Origin: Methanobacterium petrolearium | Lineage (GTDB): Archaea; Methanobacteriota; Methanobacteria; Methanobacteriales; Methanobacteriaceae | Assembly (NCBI RefSeq): GCF_017873625.1 | Contig: NZ_JAGGKL010000006.1 | Coordinates: 62,001 to 126,000 of the forward strand | Reading direction: 5' to 3' | Length of the DNA stretch: 64,000 nucleotides | The notes under the pieces: generated by a model | What the model was told of the DNA's origin: nothing | The model's database searches: none | What the model saw: only the letters and a program-made list of their open reading frames with translations | In this document: positions 26,603-35,733 of the stretch, in pieces | Position numbering within the stretch: the stretch's first letter is position 1 | Layout: every line of letters starts with the position of its first letter | Translations under genes and position numbers: made by a program

Positions 26603-26755
26603 GAATCTATTTTAAATATTCAAGTATTGGTTTTACCTTTGGAGGGTAAAAGTTTGGGGATTGATTTGCCTCTTGAGGTATTGATGAATATTCAATGAAT
26701 TAATTCACCTTTAGATGCTAAATCTTTTTAAATGTAAAAACCTGGTTCCAGCTTA

Positions 26756-26887
26756 TTACCTTGCTTTTACAACGCGTCTAACCTTTGGGATCTCCTTGAA
26801 AAGTATCCTGTATCGGCAGCTGGGACATTTAGATTCTGTGTACCCTTTAATATCTACAAGTGTACCACATTTAACACATTTATACAA
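26756..26887 (-). CDS. rpoP: RNA polymerase subunit P (Rpo12)
   Basis: A 43-residue zinc protein, too short for usual gene-finding cutoffs. It reads YKCVKCGTLVDI near the start and then KCPSCRYRILFKE, ending KVRRVVKAR. The C-x2-C and C-x2-C ligands and basic tail match archaeal RpoP, homologue of eukaryotic Rpb12. It stabilises the polymerase assembly platform. The TTG start follows directly after the L37Ae stop, with GGAGG six bases ahead, so translation is coupled. Confidence 0.92.
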   Translation of the reverse strand: MYKCVKCGTLVDIKGYTESKCPSCRYRILFKEIPKVRRVVKAR

Positions 26888-27157
26888 TTATAAACCTCCA
26901 ACAATCCTTTTAATGTTTCTTGAGGCGGTTTTGCCCATGGGAGTGTTTGGCATGTATGCTCCACCGGTGAAGACAGCACCACATTTGCGGCACTTCCATA
27001 TTCCTGCTGAGACTCTTTTAACACCTGGCCGGTCACATTGAGGGCAGGTGTGATTCTTTTTCATATTCTCTTCAATGATTTTTACGGATCTTTTTGCTTT
27101 TCTACCGTATCGGGCACCGAATCTCCCAGTAATACCTACTTTTTTGGTTCTTGCCAT
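26888..27157 (-). CDS. rpl37ae: 50S ribosomal protein L37Ae
   Basis: An 89-residue protein starting MARTKKVGITGRFGARYG with the zinc finger CPQCDRPGVKRVSAGIWKCRKC, diagnostic of L37Ae (eL43). It is part of the large subunit. ATG 27157 is preferred to a start three codons earlier because GGTGAT lies just upstream. It is separated from rrp42 by a 135-bp gap containing a strong hairpin (27191-27216), and may have its own promoter. Confidence 0.96.
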   Translation of the reverse strand: MARTKKVGITGRFGARYGRKAKRSVKIIEENMKKNHTCPQCDRPGVKRVSAGIWKCRKCGAVFTGGAYMPNTPMGKTASRNIKRIVGGL

Positions 27158-27190
27158 AATTATCACCTTAGTATTTTGTTATAATGAATT

Positions 27191-27216
27191 GTTTAGAGTG
27201 TTTATCCACTCTAAAC
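27191..27216 (-). promoter_or_regulatory. Perfect 10-bp stem hairpin between rrp42 and rpl37ae
   Basis: GTTTAGAGTG and CACTCTAAAC are a perfect 10+10 inverted repeat with a 6-base loop. It lies in the only long gap (135 bp) of this part of the superoperon, 34 bp upstream of the L37Ae start. On the minus strand it could be an RNA leader hairpin for L37Ae-RpoP, an operator, or a processing or termination site. No U-run follows, so an intrinsic terminator is less likely. Confidence 0.55.
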
Positions 27217-27292
27217 TGATATAGTTGCTTGGACGTTCTTAGTTGTTTGGATTATTGTATTTCACTAAAAACTTTGGATCTGATGGTATCCT

Positions 27293-28093
27293 CTAGGCTT
27301 TGGGAAGGGATTTACGAAGTTCTTTAGTTTTATCTTGGGCTATTGTGATGGCTTTTAATGCTTCTTCACGGGTGAGGGGAACTGATCCTCCTTTTTGCAT
27401 GGCACATATGCTACCATCAGCCCTGATACCTATGGATATTCGTGCATCAAGGATGTCATCCTCTTCCAGGGATGGGTCAACCACCAGTTCTTTCCCAATC
27501 TTGGCCAGGGTGCACATGAGTGGCTGTTCCTTAACTGGGAGTGGAACCATCTTTTCATGGTTAACTACTACTTCTTCATCTTCAATGGTTGTAGTTGGGA
27601 TTTTAGTATTCATAATAGCAGCTAAACTGCCTAAAACTGCAGCATCAAAGAGATTACCATCATAATCCACAATGTGCATGTCTAAAAAGATCATCCACAC
27701 TTTCTTTCCAGGTATGATGGTCAATTTTTCCAGGTCAATTACTCCCCCTTCCCTAATGCAACGGTCTGTTACACGAGCCAGTTCAACTGAACGTTCATCT
27801 GGGGGTCCTGGTTCAAAGTTAGGGGCTGCCATTGGCAGGAGTTCTGAGTTAGTTATTAAAACTCCCACGTTGGGGGTGTCTGGGAATGGTTCGCCGATCT
27901 GAGGTTTAGTTCCCACCACGATCTGGGTTTTACCTATTTTAACACGGGCTGAACCTTCTGCTTTCTTTAATATGCCTGTTTCCAGGCTTATTTCCCGATA
28001 CTGGTCCAGATCTCTTCCATCTGCTCTTTCTTTATTTTGGATGAGGTTAACCACGCTTTCTTTTATGATCTCTGGAACTATGCTTTGTACCAT
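27293..28093 (-). CDS. rrp42: Exosome core subunit Rrp42
   Basis: A 266-residue RNase PH-fold protein, non-catalytic partner of Rrp41 in the hexameric ring of the archaeal exosome. Segments RADGRDLDQYREIS and GSARVKIGKTQIVVGTKPQIG are typical of Rrp42. ATG 28093 is chosen because GGTGAT lies just ahead and the family starts MVQSIVPEI-like; a longer frame would overlap rrp41. The gene begins right after the rrp41 stop, sharing its last bases with the ribosome site. Confidence 0.96.
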   Translation of the reverse strand: MVQSIVPEIIKESVVNLIQNKERADGRDLDQYREISLETGILKKAEGSARVKIGKTQIVVGTKPQIGEPFPDTPNVGVLITNSELLPMAAPNFEPGPPDERSVELARVTDRCIREGGVIDLEKLTIIPGKKVWMIFLDMHIVDYDGNLFDAAVLGSLAAIMNTKIPTTTIEDEEVVVNHEKMVPLPVKEQPLMCTLAKIGKELVVDPSLEEDDILDARISIGIRADGSICAMQKGGSVPLTREEALKAITIAQDKTKELRKSLPKA

Positions 28094-28094
28094 T

Positions 28095-28841
28095 TTAATC
28101 ACCGTACCTGTTTTTGATTGCGTTTTTCTGTTCTTCACTAATGGTTTTGCATCCTTTTATGGCTAGATCCAGTGCTTGTTCAAATTCACCGGATGTGAGG
28201 TGTCCGTCCATCTGTAGTAATGTTATATCCCCTGTACGGGGCATCATGGCTATTGGTAAGTCGGCTTCTCCTTCTTTATCCTCTGATTCAGAGAGGTCCA
28301 TTATAACCTGTCCATCAGATTTACCAGCAGCACATGCTGCTACCATATCTCTCATGGGTATGCCTGCATCGGCCAGTGCCACTGATGCGGCGGATATACC
28401 AGCGCATCTGGTTCCTCCTTCAGCTTGCAGAACTTCTATAAATATGTCGATGGTTGATCGTGGGAATTTTTCAAGGAAAACTGATGGGTTAAGTGCTTCT
28501 GCAGTTAATTTGGATATTTCCACGGATCTTCTGTCTGGTCCTGGTCTTTTTCTATCTTCTACTGAAAATGGGGCCATATTATAGCGACAGCGCAGTATTG
28601 CCATGTTAGGTTTTAACAGTCTACGTACGTGTAATTCCCTTGGACCGTAAACAGCTGCCAGCACTTTGTTATCTCCAATCTCCAGGTATGCTGATCCATC
28701 TGCTCGTTCCAGGACTCCTGCCTCTATCTTTAGGGGCCTCATCTCATCGAAAGCTCTTCCATCCGGCCTTTTTTTAGTTCCGGATGTGATTAAACTTCCT
28801 TTATTATTTCCTATTGATTTGCTGGTTAAAATAATAATCAC
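28095..28841 (-). CDS. rrp41: Exosome catalytic subunit Rrp41
   Basis: The 248-residue RNase PH-fold catalytic subunit of the exosome, which degrades RNA 3' to 5' using phosphate. RPDGRAFDEMRPLKIEAGVL, the RCRYNMAPFS segment, RPGPDRRSVEISKL and the acidic SESEDKEGEADLPIAMMP region with catalytic aspartate are present. The start is GTG 28841, four bases after the rrp4 stop. GTG also belongs to GGGGTGAT, so an ATT codon just downstream is an alternative start; the family N-terminus does not decide. Confidence 0.95.
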   Translation of the reverse strand: MIIILTSKSIGNNKGSLITSGTKKRPDGRAFDEMRPLKIEAGVLERADGSAYLEIGDNKVLAAVYGPRELHVRRLLKPNMAILRCRYNMAPFSVEDRKRPGPDRRSVEISKLTAEALNPSVFLEKFPRSTIDIFIEVLQAEGGTRCAGISAASVALADAGIPMRDMVAACAAGKSDGQVIMDLSESEDKEGEADLPIAMMPRTGDITLLQMDGHLTSGEFEQALDLAIKGCKTISEEQKNAIKNRYGD

Positions 28842-28845
28842 CCCT

Positions 28846-29574
28846 TTATTGAATCAGTTTTTCTTCAAAATCGTCCTCTTCTTTGGTTGTTTTCTCATCT
28901 TTGTTGTTCCCGAGAAGTTCCAACAACATGTCTCTTATCCTATCTGTAAGACCAGAGGTATGTGCTTCTTCTTCAATGGTTTTCACAACCTTCTGGACCA
29001 CTCTTTCCATTTCTGGTTGTCCTTTGACCCAGACTATTCCATTTTGACCGACCACTACTTCACATCTGGTCTGGTCTTTGATCATGTTGATCATGGATCC
29101 TTTCTTACCTATGAGCCGGGGTACCTTGGTTGGGGTTATATATATCAGGATTCCTCCTCGGAATTTGCCCAGCCCTCTGCCTTTAAGGCCAAGTTTAACC
29201 TTTTTAACTTCATCAACATCTACAACTCGCAGAAATAGTACATCTCCTACATCGAATGCCCTGTTTAATTCTCTTTTGTCCTTACCAAAGACTTCTGCTG
29301 CAGGTAATATTCCCGAATATGGCGAGTTAATGTCTAAGTTCCACATGGAAAATCTAATGTCACTGATTTTACCTATTACTACATCTCCTCTTTTAGGGAT
29401 GTATTTACTCTGTAAGGGTATAACACTAATCTTTTTGTCCCTAACAGCAACCAGGCCGACCAGGGAAGAACATATCTTGTCTACATCCTTGAAAGTTCCT
29501 CTACCTGAATGATAGTCCCCTTCTGCCAGTATTTCACCTGGAACTACTATCTGTTTATCTTCTACAAGTAACAC
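28846..29574 (-). CDS. rrp4: Exosome RNA-binding cap subunit Rrp4
   Basis: The 242-residue cap protein with N-terminal domain, S1 domain (about 65-140; GDVVIGKISDIRFSMWNLDI) and KH domain (about 145-215; PRLIGKKGSMINMI with GKKG loop). It binds poly-A-rich RNA and feeds it to the Rrp41/Rrp42 ring. The C-terminal 25 residues are Glu/Asp rich. GTG 29574 is preceded by AGGAGG with six bases between. The gene is between SBDS and rrp41 as in most Euryarchaeota. Confidence 0.96.
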   Translation of the reverse strand: MLLVEDKQIVVPGEILAEGDYHSGRGTFKDVDKICSSLVGLVAVRDKKISVIPLQSKYIPKRGDVVIGKISDIRFSMWNLDINSPYSGILPAAEVFGKDKRELNRAFDVGDVLFLRVVDVDEVKKVKLGLKGRGLGKFRGGILIYITPTKVPRLIGKKGSMINMIKDQTRCEVVVGQNGIVWVKGQPEMERVVQKVVKTIEEEAHTSGLTDRIRDMLLELLGNNKDEKTTKEEDDFEEKLIQ

Positions 29575-29612
29575 GTTTTGCCTCCTATTTTACGGGCTTA
29601 TAAAAAGAAGTT

Positions 29613-30308
<696 letters not shown>

Positions 30309-30311
30309 GAT

Positions 30312-31080
<769 letters not shown>

Positions 31081-31157
31081 TTTAAATTTTTTTGATAAAA
31101 CAATGAATTTAATGATAGAATATTTGATTTAATAACTTATCAAATCATTTATACATT

Positions 31158-31535
31158 TTAATCATCTGCTGCATTCAATTTAATAAACTTTGTTATTGCT
31201 GCTTTGATGGTTCCTGAAATTCCCAGGGTTTGGAAAACTACTCTTTTTCCTCTAAATCGGGTTACAGTTGGCATTATAGCCCTAGCAGCATTTATTTCCT
31301 CACGGTTACATCTGATAATTCCTTTTACCATATTTTTTCCAGGTGACGGATAATTCCATACTTTAACCACCCATATACCGAGTTTACTTGCCCCATAAGC
31401 TCCGTAAAGATCTTTAGATTCTTCTGAAACCAGAGATATTATGTCATCCCTCTCCAGGGGAATTTCCGATATTGCCTGAAATGCCAGATATCTGGTTTTA
31501 TCCCGAAGATGAGTAGGCAAAATTTTAAGCTTCAT
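31158..31535 (-). CDS. rnp2: Ribonuclease P protein component 2 (Pop5)
   Basis: A 125-residue Pop5 homologue with MKLKILPTHLRDKTRYLAFQ at the start and GIIRCNREEINAARAIMPTV in the middle. In archaeal RNase P, Pop5 pairs with Rpp30 to activate the catalytic RNA for 5' tRNA processing. It overlaps the Rpp30 gene by 11 bases, matching their partnership in the enzyme. Confidence 0.95.
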   Translation of the reverse strand: MKLKILPTHLRDKTRYLAFQAISEIPLERDDIISLVSEESKDLYGAYGASKLGIWVVKVWNYPSPGKNMVKGIIRCNREEINAARAIMPTVTRFRGKRVVFQTLGISGTIKAAITKFIKLNAADD

Positions 31536-32256
31536 AATCCCTCTGACTCCTTTGTTTTAGCAAACGAACACCTGGAATTATGATCTGGTCCCTTATTTCG
31601 TTTCTTGCCAGTATATTCTGAGGAACTGTTGATAAGGCATGTAATGCCTCATCATTGGTCATTCCAAAACAGGATGCCAAAGCAATCACATCCTGTGGAT
31701 GGCGTAGATCATAAACAGAACTAGCATCACTGGTGATAATGACTGGAACATTATATTTACGATGCAATTTCATAATTTGCCTAAACTGACTTAAAACCCG
31801 GTACCGCTGAGTAGGACGGGTTAGGAGGAAATATTTAAGATTTATTTCCACAGAAACATTGTTTTCAGCGGCTTTGACTGCTAATACATGGTTAAGGCCA
31901 CTGTCATATCTGCTGCGGTAAGGATGGCTTAAAATGTCAACTCGAGGGTCTTCAGTGGCAGCTCTATTTATCTTAAGATCCCCACCATGGACCAGGATCA
32001 CGTCGACTTTTTTTCGGAACTTTCGAACCTGTTTTTTTAGGTCTTTAGAGTTTTTAGCATCTATTTCCACGGCAAACTTGATATTAAGCTTATCATCACC
32101 AGGGGATGTGTTTATGGTTCTTTTGATGTTTTTAAGAATTTTGGATTTATCCTCATAATCCTGAGGACTTAATACAAGAGCCATTCCAGAATATCCCATT
32201 TTTAAGGCATTGATTGCCAATTCAGGGTTTGCGTGAATATGAAGATCAAAAAACAT
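31525..32256 (-). CDS. rnp3: Ribonuclease P protein component 3 (Rpp30)
   Basis: The 243-residue protein has the Rpp30 TIM-barrel pattern: MFFDLHIHAN at the start, VILVHGGDLKINRAATED, DILSHPYRSRYDSGLNHV and ITSDASSVYDLRHP. It pairs with Pop5 in RNase P. ATG 32256 is preferred over GTG 32265 because AGGTGAG spaces correctly to it. It lies 15 bases after the COG1325 gene and overlaps rnp2. Confidence 0.95.
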   Translation of the reverse strand: MFFDLHIHANPELAINALKMGYSGMALVLSPQDYEDKSKILKNIKRTINTSPGDDKLNIKFAVEIDAKNSKDLKKQVRKFRKKVDVILVHGGDLKINRAATEDPRVDILSHPYRSRYDSGLNHVLAVKAAENNVSVEINLKYFLLTRPTQRYRVLSQFRQIMKLHRKYNVPVIITSDASSVYDLRHPQDVIALASCFGMTNDEALHALSTVPQNILARNEIRDQIIIPGVRLLKQRSQRDYEA

Positions 32257-32271
32257 GTGCCTCACCTACCC

Positions 32272-32694
32272 TTATTCCTCAAATATTTTTTGAGCTACCT
32301 CAAGGGCTATTTCCTTCCTAGCAGGGTAGGCAGCAATTTTAAGTTTAAGATGCAAAGCATCACCGTGCTCTACCATCTTTAAATCCCCCAGATAGGCACA
32401 TTGTTTATCAAATCTAAGAAAAAGGTTTCCCTTATCATCCATACGGTTATGAAGTTCTTTTAAAATCTTTTTTTTGACTGAAGGTTTTAATGAACGTAGT
32501 TTTTCCAGGAAATCATTAATTTCTCTTTTCTTGGTGATCTTTCCATGGAGAATAATAACCGGATTATTATGGTAACCTTCTGTGACTTCTTTTTCAGGTA
32601 GGGCTGTGGGGAGGAGGGTACATATGGCCTCCCTAACCTTCTCTTCGCTTTCTGTTGAGTAAACAAAGGCCCGGTATGAGAGGTTATGTATCAT
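32272..32694 (-). CDS. RNA-binding protein of COG1325, predicted exosome-associated
   Basis: A 140-residue protein, MIHNLSYRAFVYSTESEEKV, containing HGKITKKREINDFLEKLRSL and FLRFDKQCAYLGD. It fits COG1325, long predicted as an RNA-binding or exosome-linked protein because of its conserved location between L15e and RNase P genes. The start ATG overlaps the L15e stop by one base. The function is not established experimentally as far as I know. Confidence 0.82.
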   Translation of the reverse strand: MIHNLSYRAFVYSTESEEKVREAICTLLPTALPEKEVTEGYHNNPVIILHGKITKKREINDFLEKLRSLKPSVKKKILKELHNRMDDKGNLFLRFDKQCAYLGDLKMVEHGDALHLKLKIAAYPARKEIALEVAQKIFEE

Positions 32695-33239
32695 TACCTT
32701 AGTTTCTCCGCTCCTTTACCTCTATTATAAAGTCCCCTGTTTTTCTTACCCTCACTGGTTAAACCACGGAATGCGCGACTTGTGTGCTGTTTTTCACATA
32801 TCCAGTTTATTTTAGGGTCATTTTTGATTGCAGGGTGGTTGGGGTCCACCAAGATTACTTCGAAGAATTTGAATTTTCCATCTTCCCAGAGCCAGTATGA
32901 GTTTAACACTTCCAAGTTAGGGTACCTGCGGGCTACTCTTTCTTCAGCTATGCGCTGGATGGATTTTTTAGGAGTTATTTTTTTAACACCCATTCTTTTA
33001 GGCCTTCGACCGGCAGTGAATCTGGTTTTTCTTCTTCCACCACGGCGTACTCGAGTTCTGACAACTATGTATCCTTTTTTGGCTTTGTAGCCAAGGGATC
33101 GTGCTCTGTCTAGACGGGTTGGCCTGTCTATTCTATTAATTACACTTTCTCGTCTCCATTGAGGAGCTCTTTCTTGCATTAATTCTTTTACGTAAGATTC
33201 GTCTGGATTTTTCCAGGCTTCTTTGATATAATTGTACAT
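32694..33239 (-). CDS. rpl15e: 50S ribosomal protein L15e
   Basis: A 181-residue basic protein, MYNYIKEAWKNPDE at the start and RTRVRRGGRRKTRFTAGRRPKR in the middle, ending with RGLYNRGKGAEKLR: archaeal L15e (eL15). It is the first gene of the superoperon. ATG 33239 has AGGTGT five bases ahead; an earlier in-frame start at 33278 has none. Upstream 33240-33419 is AT-rich with a likely promoter. Confidence 0.96.
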   Translation of the reverse strand: MYNYIKEAWKNPDESYVKELMQERAPQWRRESVINRIDRPTRLDRARSLGYKAKKGYIVVRTRVRRGGRRKTRFTAGRRPKRMGVKKITPKKSIQRIAEERVARRYPNLEVLNSYWLWEDGKFKFFEVILVDPNHPAIKNDPKINWICEKQHTSRAFRGLTSEGKKNRGLYNRGKGAEKLR

Positions 33240-33242
33240 TAA

Positions 33243-33282
<40 letters not shown>

Positions 33283-33419
33283 CTAACTGTAATCCCAAAA
33301 AAAGTAGGTCAAATACACGCCACTTATTGGCGGTAACAAAATGTTGATCATATGTCCTTAAAAAGGTTGTGCTAAAAAATAAGGTTGTGCTAAAAAATAA
33401 AAAATATCCAAAAACAAAA

Positions 33420-34940
33420 TTAAACTTGTTTCTGGATTCTACTTATGTAAAGACGTGCCCAGAGATATGCAACTATACCCCCTGCAATGTCTCCTGCAAC
33501 TATACCCCACCATACACCCTGCTGGCCAAAGTTCAGGGTCATTGCCAGCATGTAGGAAAATATGGCTATGAAAAGTAGCTGTCTAAACACAGTGAGAATG
33601 AGAGAGGTGATGCCCTTTCCCACTCCCTGGAAGATGGAACTGGACATGATCCCTGGAGGTACGAAGATATAAAATACACACATCACCTGCAAGAAGGCAG
33701 CTATGGTTGGTGCCAGGTAGGCAGTTTCTGGTGAGTAGGCGAATATCTTGGCTATGTATGGTGCCAATATAAAGGTTGAAATGCTGGTTATGATGGCCAC
33801 TAGCAGTCCTACCTTCATGGAGTAGTTGTGGGCAATGGATAGGTTTTCATATTTTCTTGATCCATAGGCAACGCCGGCAACAGTGACCACTGATGTTCCG
33901 ATTGCTGCCATGGGTATTATGGCCATCATTACCACTCTCCATCCTGCAGAATATATTGCTACTGCATCGGTCCCTGCCACTATAACCAGTATTGCGTTTA
34001 AAATGGCGGTGACTGCTGACATTACCATGAACTCGGCACTGGCGGGTAAACCAACTTCTAATATGGATTTAGAAACTTTCATATCGGGTTTGAAATATTT
34101 CCAGGATAAAGTGGCAAAAGTGTCCTTCTTTTTGAGGAACCAATAGATTATCACCAGAGAAACAATACCCTGGGAAATTAAGGTAGCCCATGCTGCTCCA
34201 GCAATACCCCATCCTGCAAGGTAGATGAGTATAGGGTCAAGAATTATGTTGATAACTGCTGCTATTATCATAGCATGCATGGTTCTTTTGGTATCTCCTT
34301 CTGAACGCAGGATTCCGTAAGCAGCACCGTTAAACAACATCAATATAGTACTGGCAAATATGACAGTACCATAAGTCATAGCCAGGTCAATGGTGTTCCC
34401 TGCTCCCATAACTGAAAGAATAGGATATAAAAATAGTTCCAGCAATACGGTTAGAACCGCTGAAATAATGATGGTGATAACCAGAGTATGCATGGCCGTG
34501 TTGTTTACACCTTCCTTGTTATGGGCTCCTATGCAACGGGAGATGGCGGAGGTTGCACCGGCCCCTATGCCATTGGAAAGACCTACCAGTATCATGAAAA
34601 GTGGTGTTACGAATCCCACGGCTGCCAGGGCATCTCCACCCAGACCAGAAACCCAGATAGCGTCCACCAGGTTATAAGCTGAAGTCAATGACATGGCCAC
34701 AATGAGGGGGCCTGAAAGTTTTAGGATTGCATGTTTAGGGTCACCTGTAATCAGGTCAACACCCTCAGTGATCCCTTTCATGGTTTCCGGGATTTTTTCT
34801 TCATTTTTCCCTTCAGAAGATTCACCCCCCACAGGTGATGAAGGATTTTTCCCTTCAGGAGATATATCCCCTGTAAATGATGATGAGTTATCATTTGATG
34901 ATGATTTGTCCTTTGAAGACGATTTTTTATCCTTATTCAA
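33420..34940 (-). CDS. MATE-family multidrug efflux transporter
   Basis: A 506-residue MATE transporter with twelve predicted membrane helices from residue 70 onward. GPLIVAMSLTSAYNLVDAIWVSGLG in helix 1 and GIGAGATSAISRCIG in the second pair are characteristic. These proteins export cationic drugs in exchange for Na+ or H+. The first 60 residues are an unusual hydrophilic Ser/Asp/Lys/Pro-rich tail, absent from most family members. It follows the MarR gene by 17 bases, so the pair is an operon and the MarR protein is its likely regulator. Confidence 0.93.
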   Translation of the reverse strand: MNKDKKSSSKDKSSSNDNSSSFTGDISPEGKNPSSPVGGESSEGKNEEKIPETMKGITEGVDLITGDPKHAILKLSGPLIVAMSLTSAYNLVDAIWVSGLGGDALAAVGFVTPLFMILVGLSNGIGAGATSAISRCIGAHNKEGVNNTAMHTLVITIIISAVLTVLLELFLYPILSVMGAGNTIDLAMTYGTVIFASTILMLFNGAAYGILRSEGDTKRTMHAMIIAAVINIILDPILIYLAGWGIAGAAWATLISQGIVSLVIIYWFLKKKDTFATLSWKYFKPDMKVSKSILEVGLPASAEFMVMSAVTAILNAILVIVAGTDAVAIYSAGWRVVMMAIIPMAAIGTSVVTVAGVAYGSRKYENLSIAHNYSMKVGLLVAIITSISTFILAPYIAKIFAYSPETAYLAPTIAAFLQVMCVFYIFVPPGIMSSSIFQGVGKGITSLILTVFRQLLFIAIFSYMLAMTLNFGQQGVWWGIVAGDIAGGIVAYLWARLYISRIQKQV

Positions 34941-34957
34941 AATTTCACTCTCTTAAA

Positions 34958-35392
34958 TTACTTTTTACTTATATCCAGACTGTTTTTTGCCAGTGCTTCC
35001 ACACCCTCTACTAAAAGAGAGTGTTCTTCCGGTGAAAAATTCTTAAATATGGTATCCTCCCATTTTTTTTCAGCATTGAGGATCTCTGGTATGATTTTTT
35101 CCCCTTTTTCAGTCAGGGATAGTCTGTATCTCCTTCTATTAACCGGATCCTGGACCCTCTGCACCAGTTTTTTGTCTTCCAGTTTCTGGATGCTACGAGC
35201 AATAGTTCCTTTATCAATATGGAACATCTTTGCCAGATCATCCTGGGTGAGCTGCTCCTTTTTGGAGAGTGCTACAAGACAGGGAACCTGCCCCTCAGTC
35301 AGGTTCAAATGTTTTAACTCTCGGTTCATAAATACAAAATGATTTCTGAGAATTATTGATATCAGTCCCTTAAATGGAATTTTTAACGACAT
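34958..35392 (-). CDS. MarR-family transcription regulator
   Basis: The 144-residue protein has the MarR winged helix: LTQDDLAKMFHIDKGTIARSIQKLEDKKLV followed by the wing NRRRYRLSLTEKG. MarR proteins repress efflux genes and release DNA on binding phenolic or similar ligands. It is the first gene of an operon with the MATE transporter. ATG 35392 is used; a GTG two codons upstream is possible. Inverted repeats at 35510-35536 are candidate operators. Confidence 0.92.
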   Translation of the reverse strand: MSLKIPFKGLISIILRNHFVFMNRELKHLNLTEGQVPCLVALSKKEQLTQDDLAKMFHIDKGTIARSIQKLEDKKLVQRVQDPVNRRRYRLSLTEKGEKIIPEILNAEKKWEDTIFKNFSPEEHSLLVEGVEALAKNSLDISKK

Positions 35393-35509
35393 ATTCACTG
35401 AAAACCTGTTTTAATTTTTTTATAAACGATTCCCTCAACAAATTGAGGAATATGATGAGCAAAAATTAAAATAAAAAATTTTGGCTTCAATTATACTATT
35501 GAGTTCCCA

Positions 35510-35536
35510 ACATATAAATATGTTGTTTATGCAACA
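35510..35536 (-). promoter_or_regulatory. Operator-like repeats upstream of marR-MATE
   Basis: ACATATAAATATGT (35510-35523) is a 6+6 inverted repeat around AA, and TGTTG/CAACA (35521-35525 and 35532-35536) overlaps it. The first also reads as a TATA box on the minus strand (ATTTATATG). MarR sites usually overlap their promoters, so this is the likely autoregulatory site. The rest of 35393-35733 is AT-rich with no gene. Confidence 0.45.
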
Positions 35537-35733
35537 ATTGTCACGACAACCACAACTGATACTGGTGGTGTGATAATTATAACTAAAAGTTAAACACAGA
35601 TAAATCAATTTAACAATTATTATTCATGAAAAGTTTTTTTATCATTATTATGAATTTATGTTATAAATTCTACCCAAAAAAGCATGTTAACACATTAGCG
35701 TTTGATTTTGATCTTAGTTTCAGTTTTTATACA

